Counted from the first letter of the stretch, positions 48,501-54,779 are shown. The stretch: DNA of 64,000 nt from Maniola hyperantus (GCF_902806685.2 NC_048562.1:2562200-2626199); one strand, 5' to 3'. The notes: generated from the letters alone by a model not told the origin. Program-made: numbers and translations.

Positions 48501-51049
48501 TTCCCCGATTACTCGAAGACGCCTGGACCGATTTTGAAAATTCTTTTTTTGTTTGAAAGGGTATACTTCAAAGTTGGTCCCATTTAAATTTGGTGAAGAT
48601 CTGATGAACATCTTCGAAGATAGATACTGGAACTCCTCAACGGATAAGAGTAAATTGCTCGCGATCAGTGTAATAGCTTAGTAAACAGTAGATTTTTAAC
48701 CAGTCATAGCATAATTCCATGGGGCCACTAAAAATTGTGAAATAAATTTTTTTTTACAAAAAAAATAAAAACCGACTTCGATACACAAACACTAAAAATT
48801 GAAAAATAATTTAATTTATTACCGAATATATTATGTACACGTTATACGTTATACGAATATATTATGTAGAATATGTTTTTATTTTTTTTTGTAAAAATTT
48901 TTTTTAGTATTTGTTCTTATAGCAGAAATACATCGTCTGTAAAAATTCGCAAAATCTCTTTCTACACACAGTACCTAACCCATGTTTAAAGCAAAAAAAA
49001 AATACTATTTAACAAACTATACTGTCTTACCACGTGGCACAAGGAAGTGAGCGCGGTGTGAATGACCTGTTATCAGCACTGATAACAGTGTTGTTCCTAC
49101 AATCGGCCGATACCGCTGTTGCGACGTGGAAACGGTGTGGTACTTTACATGCATATGAAATTAGTTTGCAATGAGTTTAGATTATACTATACAGTATACA
49201 GGATGTAACCAAAACGCTAGCAAAAACGAAGACAGCTGATAGTACTGAGCGAAAGGCCTATATTTTGTAAAAGTTCACGATATATTGTAAATAAAACAAT
49301 CTGACTGACGGTAGAGGTCAATAAACATTGCGTAAGTAGGCCACTCGGAGTCAATGCCGCGTCGTGAATCACGCGGCAATTTTGCAATCTGTGAAATAGT
49401 TTACCTCTATAGTACCTACTTGCCATCACGGCTTATGCCTAACACTGGCAGTTGACCACTGAAACCATGTGTTGACGCGGTCCACCACGCAGGCCTTGTT
49501 CCTCGGGCACTGGTAGTTGACCACTGAAACCATGTGCTGTGTTATAAGTAGGGGTACTCACCATCACGGCTCATGCCTAGCTTCAAGCACTTCTGCAGCC
49601 GACAGTACTGGCAGCGGTTCCGGTTGACGCGGTCCACCACGCAGGCCTTGTTCCTCGGGCACTGGTAGTTGACCACTGAAACCATGTGCTGTGTTAATAA
49701 TTACGCTTTAGTTACATTGGTCTTTTACCAATATCTTTTTTGGAATATCTTTATATTCCAATGTTGGCAGAAGGGCCAGACAATGCAGTTTAAAATCCAG
49801 GGAAAAGGACCAAAGAGTAAAAGTATGTCAAAACATCGAAAATCAATACAACTAGTTATGAAACTACTAGGTCATATAATAAATGCGAAAGTGAGCATTT
49901 TCCGATTTTGGCGAAATTGGTGCAGAGATGGCTTGCATCCCAGAGACAGACATAGACTACTTTTTATCCCGAATAATTAAAGAGCTCCCGTGGAATATTC
50001 AAAAATTTAAATAGACGTCATCTACTTAATCCTAATCCTAATCAGTACCCTTATTATTTAATGCGAAAGTGTGTTTGTTTGTTGGTTTATTGGTTTGTTG
50101 GTTTGTCCTTCAATCACGTCGCAATGGTGCAACGGATTGACGTGATTTTTTGCATGGGTATAGATAAAGACATAGGCCGGAAAATCAAAGAGTTCCCACG
50201 GGATTTTCAAAAACCTAATTCCACGCGGACGAAGTCGCGGGCATCAGCTTGTATAAAAATAAGCGAGATAGATAATTGAAGCCGAGCTGTGCTCTGCAAG
50301 CGGCGAAAGAACCCTTTGCAGCCCTCGCAGGTGATGACTCCGTAGTAGAGCCCCGAGGACTTGTCCCCGCAAACCGACAGACAGACAGACAACAAAGTGA
50401 TCCTATAAGGGTTCCGTTTTTCCTTTTGAGGAACCCTAAAAACTGCCATACCCCTTCCGCGTTAGCCCGCTTCCATCTTAGACTGCATCGTCACTTAACC
50501 ACCAGGTGAGATTGCTGTCATGGGCTAACTTTAAAAGCCTCAATAGCTCAACCGGTAAAGGAATGGACTGAAAACCGAAAGGTCGACGGTTCAAACCCCG
50601 CCCGTTGCACTATTGTCGTACCTACTCCTAGCACAAGCCTGACGCTTATTTGGAGAGGAAAGGGGAATATTAGTCGTTTCACATGGCTAATATTCTTTTA
50701 AAAAAAAAAAAAAAAACTTGTATCTGAATAAAAAAAGCAAGATTTTTTTTTATTTATACACTAACGCTTGGCTGCAATCAGACCTGGATGGCAAGTGATG
50801 ATGCAGCCTAAGATGGAGCGCGCTTGCCTAGAAGATGCCTATTCACTCTTGTCTTGAAGGTACCCATATTATAATTCGGTGGGAAAACTGATGCTGGAAG
50901 GCTGTGATGGTGGAAGATAGACAATTGAAGCCGACCTGTGCTCTGCGAGCGGCGGAAGAACCCCTTGCAGCCCTCGCAGGTGATGACTCCGTAGTGGACC
51001 CCCGAGGACTTGTCCCCGCAGACCTTGCATGGTATTATCTCGATTTGTG
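27438..51049 (-). CDS. HR3: Nuclear hormone receptor HR3 (ROR/NR1F type), 5' exon(s) not found
   Basis: Eleven minus-strand exons: A 51049-50936, B 49675-49562, C 42598-42427, D 39263-39088, E 38505-37999, F 33364-33250, G 31583-31429, H 29638-29530, I 28941-28823, J 28299-28149, K 27564-27438 (stop TAA). All junctions are GT-AG in matching phase, giving 618 residues with exon E or 449 without it. Exons A and B encode the two C4 zinc fingers with P-box CEGCKG. Exon C carries the ROR-type A-box ([12 protein letters not shown]). D and E form the hinge, and F-K the ligand-binding domain with the receptor signature ([20 protein letters not shown]) and a C-terminal AF-2 helix ([10 protein letters not shown]). 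In insects HR3 is an ecdysone-induced transcription factor that binds single AGGTCA half-sites and controls genes of moulting and metamorphosis. The reading begins in the middle of a codon at exon A, so an A/B-domain exon must lie upstream; it was not securely found in the window. Confidence 0.95.
28149..28299 (-). CDS. HR3: HR3 exon J: ligand-binding domain
   Basis: 151 nt encoding [20 protein letters not shown] and on to [13 protein letters not shown]. The acceptor is TTCCCAG and the donor GTAAAC. Confidence 0.94.
28660..28785 (+). mobile_element. Heavily decayed Helitron-like (GACT family) copy
   Basis: AACTGACTGATTGCTATCAA and CAGCTGAAACGACGGGTC align with the family, with many changes. 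In the HR3 intron between exons I and J. Confidence 0.45.
28823..28941 (-). CDS. HR3: HR3 exon I: ligand-binding domain
   Basis: 119 nt encoding [20 protein letters not shown], then [20 protein letters not shown]. It is more GC-rich than its surroundings. The donor is GTGGGT. Confidence 0.94.
29530..29638 (-). CDS. HR3: HR3 exon H: ligand-binding domain, helices 5-6
   Basis: 109 nt encoding [20 protein letters not shown] and [16 protein letters not shown]. The acceptor is TTACCAG and the donor GTAAGT; both joins keep phase. Confidence 0.94.
30150..30448 (+). mobile_element. Old, diverged GTTCCGTAC element
   Basis: TCAGGGGCGAGTCAGACCCA at the start and GGGTACGGAACCCTAAAAA at the end; the middle hardly aligns. 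Confidence 0.55.
30562..31385 (+). mobile_element. Helitron-like copy (AAAGTCGCTTCCCGC family), interrupted
   Basis: Begins TCTCCACATAGTATAAAAT and ends GGGGCGGGTCGCTAG followed by T. A GTTCCGTAC element (30,812-31,254) sits inside. The uninterrupted copy is at 46,004-46,303. Confidence 0.75.
30812..31254 (+). mobile_element. GTTCCGTAC element, full length, nested
   Basis: Full family layout, inside a Helitron-like copy, so younger than it. Confidence 0.85.
31429..31583 (-). CDS. HR3: HR3 exon G: ligand-binding domain, signature helix
   Basis: 155 nt, [20 protein letters not shown] followed by the nuclear-receptor signature [20 protein letters not shown]. The donor is GTGAGT. The upstream intron contains a 175-bp hairpin element. 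Confidence 0.95.
31678..31852. mobile_element. Near-perfect hairpin MITE, arms about 75 bp
   Basis: Left arm AAATACTATCTGTCCCGG... through GTTCGAACCCATCCGG-like sequence; the right arm is its inverse with about one mismatch, around a GC-rich loop of roughly 25 bp. Part of the arm recurs at 47,876-47,907. Confidence 0.9.
31860..33240. other. HR3 intron: LINE-like tail and AT-rich sequence
   Basis: A (TTTAC)n-ended tail in reverse near 32,310-32,450 and a block at 32,650-32,770 (CCAAAGCACTAGATAAAA) shared with 59,820-59,925. Little else seen. Confidence 0.45.
33250..33364 (-). CDS. HR3: HR3 exon F: start of ligand-binding domain
   Basis: 115 nt encoding [20 protein letters not shown], then [17 protein letters not shown], the helix 1 region of the ligand-binding domain. 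The acceptor is TTTACAG and the donor GTAAGT. Its entry phase is compatible with either exon E (P-S-E-G) or exon D directly (A-E-G). Confidence 0.93.
33369..33395 (-). repeat. (ATTCT)n retroelement tail
   Basis: Three GAATA units abutting AT-rich sequence immediately upstream of HR3 exon F, as in the LINE tail at 19,330. Confidence 0.5.
33966..34082. mobile_element. MITE, GACAGGT-GAGATGGCAAT terminal family, copy 3
   Basis: CGACAGGTCGACATGGCAAT and the inverse around a GC-rich middle. Confidence 0.78.
34283..34460 (-). mobile_element. tRNA-derived SINE family 1, reverse
   Basis: GAGCTATTGAGGCTC at the right and GCTAATTAGGACTCC-like tail at the left. More diverged than the other copies. Confidence 0.78.
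34599..34912. mobile_element. MITE (GGCGCGTGAGGAGT family), about 310 bp
   Basis: ACTCCTCACGCGCCATTTTA at the left and TAAAATGGCGCGTGAGGAGT at the right, perfect for 20 bp. The right end is 147 bp before the start codon of the nested small gene. Confidence 0.85.
35059..36320 (+). CDS. Small three-exon gene nested in an HR3 intron, 88 aa, not recognised
   Basis: Exons 35059-35110, 35650-35801 and 36258-36320 join in frame through GTGAG and GTAAGT donors and TTTCAG and TTCCAG acceptors. The protein starts [17 protein letters not shown] and continues with a Cys/Pro-rich hydrophobic stretch to about residue 37 (cysteines at 12, 16, 19, 23, 24). A polar, basic and acidic middle follows ([16 protein letters not shown]), and the end is [13 protein letters not shown]. 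The N-terminus could be a signal or a cysteine-rich, possibly lipid-modified, membrane anchor; that is inference. I do not recognise a family. It lies on the strand opposite HR3, inside the intron between exons E and F. Its intron 1 holds a truncated LINE, which explains why a long ORF reads from exon 1 into reverse-transcriptase-like sequence, and intron 2 holds a MITE. AATAAA follows at 36,438. Confidence 0.6.
35290..35580 (+). mobile_element. LINE C-terminal fragment, frameshifted
   Basis: Reads [31 protein letters not shown], then in another frame [20 protein letters not shown] and [11 protein letters not shown] stop, a typical RTE-like end. Lies in intron 1 of the nested small gene. Confidence 0.78.
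35826..36015. mobile_element. MITE (ACAGTGCGACAAGGCT family)
   Basis: CTACAGTGCGACAAGGCTAT at the left and GCATTGTCGCACTGTAAAG at the right. A single end of a relative is at 36,209-36,242. Confidence 0.6.
36438..36443 (+). terminator. Candidate polyadenylation signal of the nested small gene
   Basis: AATAAA 118 bases after the predicted stop codon, on the same strand. Confidence 0.4.
36494..36666. mobile_element. MITE (GACCGATTCTCTTGA family)
   Basis: The left end GGGACCGATTCTCTTGATCA and right end CAAGAGAATCGGCCCC are inverse, with AAACTAAACTAAA inside each. A relative is at 45,442-45,724. Confidence 0.78.
36824..36946. mobile_element. MITE (AGTGCGCTCTATAG family), full copy
   Basis: CTATAGAGCGCACT at the left and AGTGCGCTCTATAG at the right, inner CTTAAG blocks also inverted. 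Confidence 0.78.
37160..37500. mobile_element. Long-TIR DNA element, intact copy
   Basis: Arms of about 110 bp: GCGTGCCAGACCTTCGTAAT at the left, ACGAAGGTCTGGCACGCGCT at the right, with ACACAGGGAGGAACGA and its inverse inside. Confidence 0.82.
37999..38505 (-). CDS. HR3: HR3 exon E: long hinge exon, possible cassette
   Basis: 507 nt, entered and left in phase 1, so it can be included or skipped without changing the frame. It opens with [16 protein letters not shown] after a TAG acceptor and ends with SSSSNDDLP before a GTAAGT donor. The content is low-complexity Thr/Ser repeats, then [10 protein letters not shown] (two adjacent SUMO-consensus psi-K-x-E motifs), a serine-rich acidic part ([10 protein letters not shown]) and a Met/Asn-rich part. 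Unlike the other exons it has no structural domain. That it belongs to HR3 rests on strand, position and phase fit. Confidence 0.82.
38652..38876. mobile_element. MITE carrying CRE palindromes, copy 1
   Basis: Ends like AGTCCCGCACATTGCTA and TAGCAATTTGCGG, with TGACGTCA at 38,768, 38,779 and 38,832. In the HR3 intron between exons D and E. Confidence 0.65.
38920..38985 (-). pseudogene. Degraded partial copy of HR3 exon D
   Basis: It reads [16 protein letters not shown] against [16 protein letters not shown] in exon D. About 60 bp are recognisable and start roughly 100 bp past the exon D donor; a 2-bp deletion shifts the frame. Confidence 0.75.
39088..39263 (-). CDS. HR3: HR3 exon D: hinge
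   Basis: 176 nt, phase 2 in and phase 1 out. It encodes a Tyr/Pro-rich stretch ([20 protein letters not shown]) and an acidic part with [20 protein letters not shown]. The donor is GTGAGT. A partial copy is at 38,920-38,985. Confidence 0.9.
39390..39775 (-). mobile_element. LINE 3' end, reverse
   Basis: Inverse of the copy at 14,878 (CTCATTCCCAAGCTTTCTTA, CAACAAACTCAGCCGGGTAT). Confidence 0.75.
39800..39945 (+). mobile_element. LINE 3' tail (CACTTACCACCAGGTGAGAT family)
   Basis: Non-coding tail ending GTATCTGAATAAAATAAAA. Pieces also at 44,918-44,962 and 50,441-50,532. Confidence 0.55.
40150..40245. repeat. Inverted pair with tRNA-B-box-like arms
   Basis: GGAACTGGCTGGATTCGAAC and TTCGAATCCTGCCAGTTCC are inverse, about 50 bp apart. 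Each resembles a tRNA T-arm, but no full cloverleaf is seen. Confidence 0.55.
40250..40960. other. HR3 intron C-D, non-coding
   Basis: A short inverted pair near 40,485-40,530 (CTATTAGTCTAAAGTACCTT and the inverse AAGGTCCTTTAGACTAATAG). Nothing else recognised. Confidence 0.45.
40965..41163 (-). mobile_element. Diverged Helitron-like copy, reverse
   Basis: GGACTTCGTCTGCGTGGGTT to CACTTTCGCATTTATAATAT. Confidence 0.65.
41780..41972 (-). mobile_element. Helitron-like copy, reverse
   Basis: GCGTGGGTTTAGGCTTTTTA to a CAGA tandem and TTTCGCATTTATAATTTAGT. Confidence 0.7.
41985..42153 (-). mobile_element. Helitron-like copy (GACT family), truncated, reverse
   Basis: ATGCGCGGACTACACAAATT to CAGTCAGTCAGTCACCTG and TATATTTAGA. 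Confidence 0.65.
42331..42405 (-). pseudogene. Degraded partial copy of HR3 exon C
   Basis: About 70 bp align with exon C: the plus-strand blocks TAGTGTCGTACAC and TGGGCCCGAG are shared, with scattered changes between. It begins about 22 bp beyond the exon C donor. The frame is lost. Confidence 0.72.
42427..42598 (-). CDS. HR3: HR3 exon C: A-box and start of hinge
   Basis: 172 nt encoding the C-terminal extension of the DNA-binding domain ([20 protein letters not shown]) and a Gln/Ser-rich hinge piece ending in FHGHYN. The A-box after the second finger is what lets ROR-type receptors bind as monomers to half-sites with an AT-rich 5' flank (family knowledge). A degraded copy lies at 42,331-42,405. 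Confidence 0.93.
42757..43186 (-). mobile_element. GTTCCGTAC element, reverse, full length
   Basis: In HR3 intron B-C just upstream of exon C. Both ends recognisable. Confidence 0.82.
43312..43560 (-). mobile_element. tRNA-derived SINE family 2, reverse, head partly lost
   Basis: GGAGAACTCTCAGGCATGCC and CACCGTTAAAGCAAGTGATA match the family body. Confidence 0.7.
43640..44860. other. Largely unique, GC-mixed stretch in the HR3 intron
   Basis: A short tandem CCGCTACTCC (2.5 units) at 43,652 opens it. 43,830-44,180 has even base composition and no repeat match in the window; it could be a regulatory region or an alternative promoter, but no exon is evident. Confidence 0.35.
45442..45724. mobile_element. 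MITE (GGCCCCGATTCTC family)
   Basis: ATTGGCCCCGATTCTCTAGT at the left, GAATCGGTGCCAATT at the right, with AAACTAAATTTAGAGT and an inverse inside. Confidence 0.65.
45790..46003 (+). mobile_element. Helitron-like copy (TCCTTCAATCACG family)
   Basis: Ends CGAAGTCGCGGGCATCAGCT AG and is immediately followed by another Helitron-like element. Confidence 0.78.
46004..46303 (+). mobile_element. Helitron-like copy (AAAGTCGCTTCCCGC family), intact
   Basis: From TCTCTACATAGTATAAAATA to GGGGCGGGTCGCTAG followed by T. Confidence 0.75.
46545..46728 (-). mobile_element. Helitron-like copy, reverse
   Basis: TTTGATTTTCCGGGATAAAA to CACTTTCGCATTTCTAATAT and the 5' end TCCATACTAATA on the other strand. Confidence 0.7.
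46733..47056 (-). mobile_element. Two Helitron-like (GACT family) copies in tandem, reverse
   Basis: CTAG starts at about 46,733 and 46,856, each with GACTTCG-type ends. The first has lost its middle, and the second has a short duplication (GAATACCATACCATA). Confidence 0.7.
47308..47512 (+). mobile_element. Helitron-like copy (TCCTTCAATCACG family)
   Basis: Standard layout up to CACGCGGACGAAGTTAG; the last bases are altered. Confidence 0.72.
47876..47985. mobile_element. Fragments of hairpin MITE and GTTCCGTAC element
   Basis: GTCCGACTAGTTTCGAACCC and ATCCGGGGTCC match one arm of the element at 31,678. A reverse GTTCCGTAC fragment follows from 47,908. Confidence 0.65.
47998..48362 (+). mobile_element. 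Helitron-like copy (GACT family), long form
   Basis: AATCTAAATATTATAATAGG to GACGCGGGCTTAAGCTAG. About 130 bp of extra sequence lies near 48,195-48,320. Confidence 0.68.
48420..48800 (+). repeat. AACCGACTTC-type dispersed repeat
   Basis: GGAACTCCTCAACGGATAAG is shared with 55,240-55,262, and TGTTCCCCGATTACTC with a reverse match near 55,445. Class not assigned. Confidence 0.45.
48801..49429. other. HR3 intron: AT-rich, then unique sequence with a hairpin
   Basis: 49,067-49,088 is a perfect 10-bp inverted repeat CTGTTATCAG/CTGATAACAG with a 2-base loop, which also holds two GATAA sites. The surrounding 120 bp are unique in the window. Confidence 0.45.
49430..49545 (-). pseudogene. Two broken copies of HR3 exon B in tandem
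   Basis: Reading the minus strand, one copy (49,545-49,468) keeps the acceptor and the first roughly 62 nt of exon B, almost unchanged. It then runs straight into a second copy (49,467-49,430) that has the acceptor and 5' end joined to the 3' end, with the middle deleted, a stop codon, and donor GT changed to GC. Confidence 0.82.
49562..49675 (-). CDS. HR3: HR3 exon B: second zinc finger
   Basis: 114 nt encoding [20 protein letters not shown] and then the last two finger cysteines and [10 protein letters not shown]. The acceptor is TTTCAG and the donor GTGAGT. Two broken copies follow immediately on the 3' side (49,430-49,545). Confidence 0.95.
49873..50022 (+). mobile_element. Helitron-like copy, truncated
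   Basis: ATAATAAATGCGAAAGTGAG to CTCCCGTGGAATATTC and a short remnant. Confidence 0.6.
50045..50252 (+). mobile_element. Helitron-like copy (TCCTTCAATCACG family)
   Basis: Ends GACGAAGTCGCGGGCATCAG CT, directly followed by the exon A copy and its intron flank. Confidence 0.75.
50276..50372 (-). pseudogene. Degraded copy of HR3 exon A
   Basis: It reads [20 protein letters not shown] and then GFFRRLQST, nearly the same as exon A but with H-to-Y and S-to-L changes. The 5' part, including the acceptor and the PCK motif, is replaced by the 3' end of another repeat. The donor GT has become CT, so it cannot be spliced as exon A is. Copied intron sequence follows on the gene-3' side. Confidence 0.85.
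50535..50717 (+). mobile_element. tRNA-derived SINE family 1
   Basis: Full head, tail and poly-A. Inserted into the LINE tail at 50,441-50,745. Confidence 0.85.
50745..50905 (-). mobile_element. LINE 3' fragment beside HR3 exon A
   Basis: The minus frame reads [20 protein letters not shown], then LGKRAPS, then the tail. A relative is at 2,158-2,280. Confidence 0.65.
50936..51049 (-). CDS. HR3: HR3 exon A: first zinc finger
   Basis: 114 nt: two bases closing a split codon, 37 codons, one base left over. It encodes [16 protein letters not shown] and then the P-box helix [10 protein letters not shown]. The acceptor is TTGCAG. The donor is GTCGGC, a weak site that nevertheless gives the expected T-V-V-N join to exon B. 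A LINE 3' fragment lies about 30 bp beyond the donor. A degraded copy of this exon lies at 50,276-50,372. Confidence 0.93.
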
Positions 51050-51129
51050 CTGCAACAATACAAAAACACACATTAAAATCTTGTCCAAATAAGTATTTGG
51101 CGTGTTTCGTGAATCGAATCAGTACCCTT

Positions 51130-51494
51130 ACTATATCAGTACCGTAACTATAAATGCGAAAGTGTGTTTGTCTGCTGGTTTGTTGGTTTATTAGTTTGTT
51201 GGTTTGTTGGTTTGTCCTTCAATCACGTCGCAACGGTGCAACGGATTGACGTGATTTTTTGCATGGGTATAGATCACATCACACACACAAAAAAAATGAA
51301 TTTGTGGTCATGAACTATAAATTAGTATTTTCAATTTTCGAAGTAAGATAACTACATCAAGTGGGGTATCATTATGAAAGGGCTTCACCTGTACATTCTA
51401 AAACAGATTTTAAATTATTTTTATGAAATAAAATACGACTGTAGTACGGAACCCTCCTAGCGCGAGCCTGACTCGCACTTGGCCGGTTTTTTTA
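51130..51494. mobile_element. Helitron-like copy broken by a reverse GTTCCGTAC element
   Basis: TCCTTCAATCACG-family sequence to 51,275 runs into the reverse GTTCCGTAC element, which ends GCACTTGGCCGG at 51,485. Confidence 0.7.
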
Positions 51495-51587
51495 GTATTT
51501 GTTCTTATAACGCCAATAGGTATAACCTAACTATCACGGTTTATGAGAACCAACAAAAACGCGAAGAACATTAATAAACCAAGTCAA

Positions 51588-51770
51588 AAGTCAAAGTCAA
51601 AGTCAAATGATTTATTCAAAATAGGTAATAAATTACTCTATTGATGGTCTGGTATGGTGTTAGATTTGTAAGATATAGTGGTGATAATTATTACCCAAAC
51701 TTAAAACTAAAGCTACGAGGGTTCCAAACGCGCCCAGGTCTGAGAAGAGCCCACAACAAACTCAGCAATT
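51588..51770 (-). mobile_element. LINE 3' end with (GTCAAA)n tail, reverse
   Basis: AAAGTCAAAGTCAAAGTCAA, then CGCGCCCAGGTCTGAGAAGA as in the copies at 14,878 and 39,390. Confidence 0.72.
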
Positions 51771-51862
51771 GTAAGCAAAATGCAAACCAAACTTAGCCAT
51801 TTAAAGTGCATACTAATTCAGTATTATAATTTATAATTAAGGTAGCTACCCAAACATATTTT

Positions 51863-51945
51863 AGTATCGAAACAAAGTGCTCCATTGTTATCGATTTCAA
51901 CATCGATAACAATTAGTATCGATTACAAAATCGATTTGAATTACA
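51863..51945. promoter_or_regulatory. ATCGAT cluster with 12-bp hairpin
   Basis: Several TATCGAT/ATCGAT motifs within 80 bp, two of them forming ATTGTTATCGAT and ATCGATAACAAT. TATCGATA is the insect DREF/BEAF-type core (family knowledge). Function unproven. Confidence 0.3.
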
Positions 51946-52440
51946 AATGAAAATAGAGAGGGTAACGATACCTACTTAAAGTTCGTAGTAGCGTAGAATC
52001 GTTGCTATTAATAACCTAAGTTAATAACATTCGAAACCTAGTACAATGGTTATTTTAATGATACAGTACTGCACGGCTAGCATGGGCCGAAGATAAAAAT
52101 TATATCCCCCGATTTTATCCACTGCACAGGAGATATCATTAACTTCTCCACCCCTCAGAGCACGGCAACAGGGGAGAGGAGAAGTTTATCCCCGTTTGAC
52201 ATTTCACGGGGACTCGGGGGACTATTTATCCACCGTCTATAGCATGGGGCCAAATAAAAGAAGATAAACTGTCCTTTTTTGACATTTGAGAGGGATAATT
52301 TTATCCTCGAGATTTGAGGTGGGTATAATGCTCATAGAACTTTAACTCAATTATTAAAAGATCAAAAAACATGTCTCGCGCTTTTTTTATTAGTTTGAAA
52401 TAGAGAATTTAGAACGAAAATAACATGAGCACGTAATTAG

Positions 52441-52576
52441 TGATGGAAGTAATCCCTTTGAATTTCCCGACGCTGAGTTCCGACACTTGTTTCGGATGGA
52501 CAAATATTATGTGCTGTACTTGTGCGAGCAGCTTAATGAAGCACTAAAGCCGATTAATTCGATGGATGGATTCATA
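52441..52576 (+). pseudogene. Harbinger-type transposase N-terminal fragment
   Basis: The frame reads NPFEFPDAEFRHLFRMDKYY, then VLYLCEQLNEALKP, matching the usual start of PIF/Harbinger and HARBI1 proteins (FRLSKETVxxLCExL). It ends at a good GTAAGT donor. No ATG lies upstream in frame and no catalytic DDE part follows. The next possible exon near 53,288 stops after about 16 codons. Confidence 0.55.
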
Positions 52577-52775
52577 AAAGTAAGTACCTAAGTACTTACC
52601 TATTACCTAAAACCATCTTGTGCAAACGAATAGGTACCTACTTAGGTAGGTAGTAGGTACCTACAAATAGGTCCTACATGCGGCTATTATCTATTTATTC
52701 TACGTCCTCACATCTATAAGACTCTTGGCAGATGGTAGTTACCAGTGAGATACAAGTCAAGGTCATGGGATGACT

Positions 52776-52988
52776 ATTGCCCGCGACTTCATCTGTGTGG
52801 ATTTAGGTTTTGAAAATCCTGTGAGAACTATTTGATTTTCCAGAATAAAAAGTAGCCGGTGTCCATCCTCGGGATGTAAGCTAACTCTGTAGGTACTAAA
52901 TTTCATCTAAATCGGTTAGACTGTTGGGCTGTGAAAAGCTAGCAGACAGACAGGCAGACACACTTTCGCATTTATAATATTAGTATGG
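52776..52988 (-). mobile_element. Helitron-like copy inside the Harbinger-like element
   Basis: CGCGACTTCATCTGTGTGGA to TTTCGCATTTATAATATTAG. Confidence 0.75.
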
Positions 52989-54407
52989 ATTATTGGAAAT
53001 ATAAAATAACACAATGACTCATTATAATAAAATCATTTATTTGAACAAAATAGGCAGGAGTCTAATTTAACAAAACAATTCTTAAATTAAAATACACACC
53101 TATATCATAGTTAAATACATAATGATACACAAACACAATAAGACTTTACAAATTATAATGGTTCATCATAAGTGTTTTGTAAGAGTAAATATGTTAGCCT
53201 ATTATACTTTATAGACCATTTCAGTATATCCTCTTACTCTTAATTTATTATTATTGAAAATCATTAATGTATAAATTGTATGTTTCAGAATTCCAATGGA
53301 ACAACCAAAGGACAGACTAGAAAATGTAACAAATAAAGAAATCTCACATATCTATGGATCAAACCAGACTGCTAACTGTTGCCCGACAATAAAAGGGAAA
53401 AAGGGATGGAATAATAAATACATATTTGCATTAAATATATTTCTTTAAGTACCTATTACCTAAAACCACCTTGTGCAAACCCATCCTTATATCTACTACT
53501 ACTACTAGGGTTCTGTAGGGTACCAATGGGACCCTATTACAGTCTCAGCTCTCCATCTGTCTGTCTCCTGAAACGTAACAGGTTAAAGTTGAAATTTTGT
53601 ACTTATTTCTATTGCTGCTATAACAAAAAATAAGTTTCTTCAAAAAATAATTTTGCTTTAAGTACTCTTTCTGTGTGATTGAGTAACAAACACAAACTCT
53701 TAGGCATAATATTAGGAATACCAATTAAAACAATGCTTATTTGAATGTACACAAATCTCTGATGTTAACTTAACAGATCTAAAAGTAGTGCTATTATCCT
53801 TAAGAAAAGGAAGTAACAAGTTTAATGTTCAATCAAACCACACTGCCATAGAATAACTTCCTATATTCATAACTATTTACAAATTACAAAAATGTACATA
53901 TCCTCTACTTACTTTTTATTTATTTATTGGCATTTATAGGAAAACTACTCGGGGCTATTGGTTTTATAAAGTACCCACTGTGTACAAAGTGGGTTAAACG
54001 ACAGTCTCACCATAGTCCACCACCGACACTTCAAAGATTTCCTGCCATAAGATAAAAAACATTGGCTTGACATGCTTATAAAGAAATTAGGTTAGTTTAA
54101 TAGCTCAAACCGTACCAGCTTAACCAATTTTAAGTGATATTGAACTCTTCTCAGTGCAGTGTGCTAAACTGTTAGTTTTATCATCATCTCAAACAATAAT
54201 GAAAATATTTTATGTTGATAAGATGTGTACCTAACTTACCTATTCCAATAGGTAGGTACCTAAAGTTATTTTGAGTTTGTTATACAAGACACACATTTAA
54301 TAGAACTAAATTAATACACGCATCTCTCTGGCTGGCCCATTATGGAGTCTTCAGGTCCAAATCCTGTTGAGCATTTATGCCCAACAGTGATAATTAATAT
54401 TGAACAC

Positions 54408-54779
54408 TTATGTGCTCATATATGTGACCGACGGCACTATTGAGACATTTCCCGGTGGTCCTACATCCCGAGCTGCCTCATCATACTTGTCAGTCAGTGG
54501 CCAGTGCCCTTCTTCAAGTACATATTTCCATGTCTGCAAATAAAACAACAATTTATGCATTTCTTTGTCGCTAACAATATCAATATATTATCACTTCAAT
54601 TTTGTGTACTGACTAACACAAATTGTCTTTGTGATACTTACTGTGATAGCTAGGAATTTCAACTATTCGATTATTTTTTAATTTGGATAATTCAAAAGTG
54701 GAGTTAGGTTAGGTAAACACAAACAATAACAATACCACAGATTAATAGGGATACTACGTATAACAATACTTACGTGCAT
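54408..54779 (-). CDS. Possible 43-aa two-exon ORF inside the Harbinger-like element
   Basis: Exon 1 ends ATG CAC before a GTAAGT donor (54779-54774), and exon 2 (54533-54408) follows a TTTGCAG acceptor. Together they read MHTWKYVLEEGHWPLTDKYD, continue EAARDVGPPGN, and end VTYMST and stop. The clean phase and strong splice sites support it. I recognise no family. Alternatives are a captured host fragment, the element's second gene, or chance. Confidence 0.35.

Noticed and set aside
50276..50372. A second nuclear receptor gene or alternative HR3 finger exon
   Set aside because: No acceptor, donor GT changed to CT, and no further receptor exons follow that are not already HR3.
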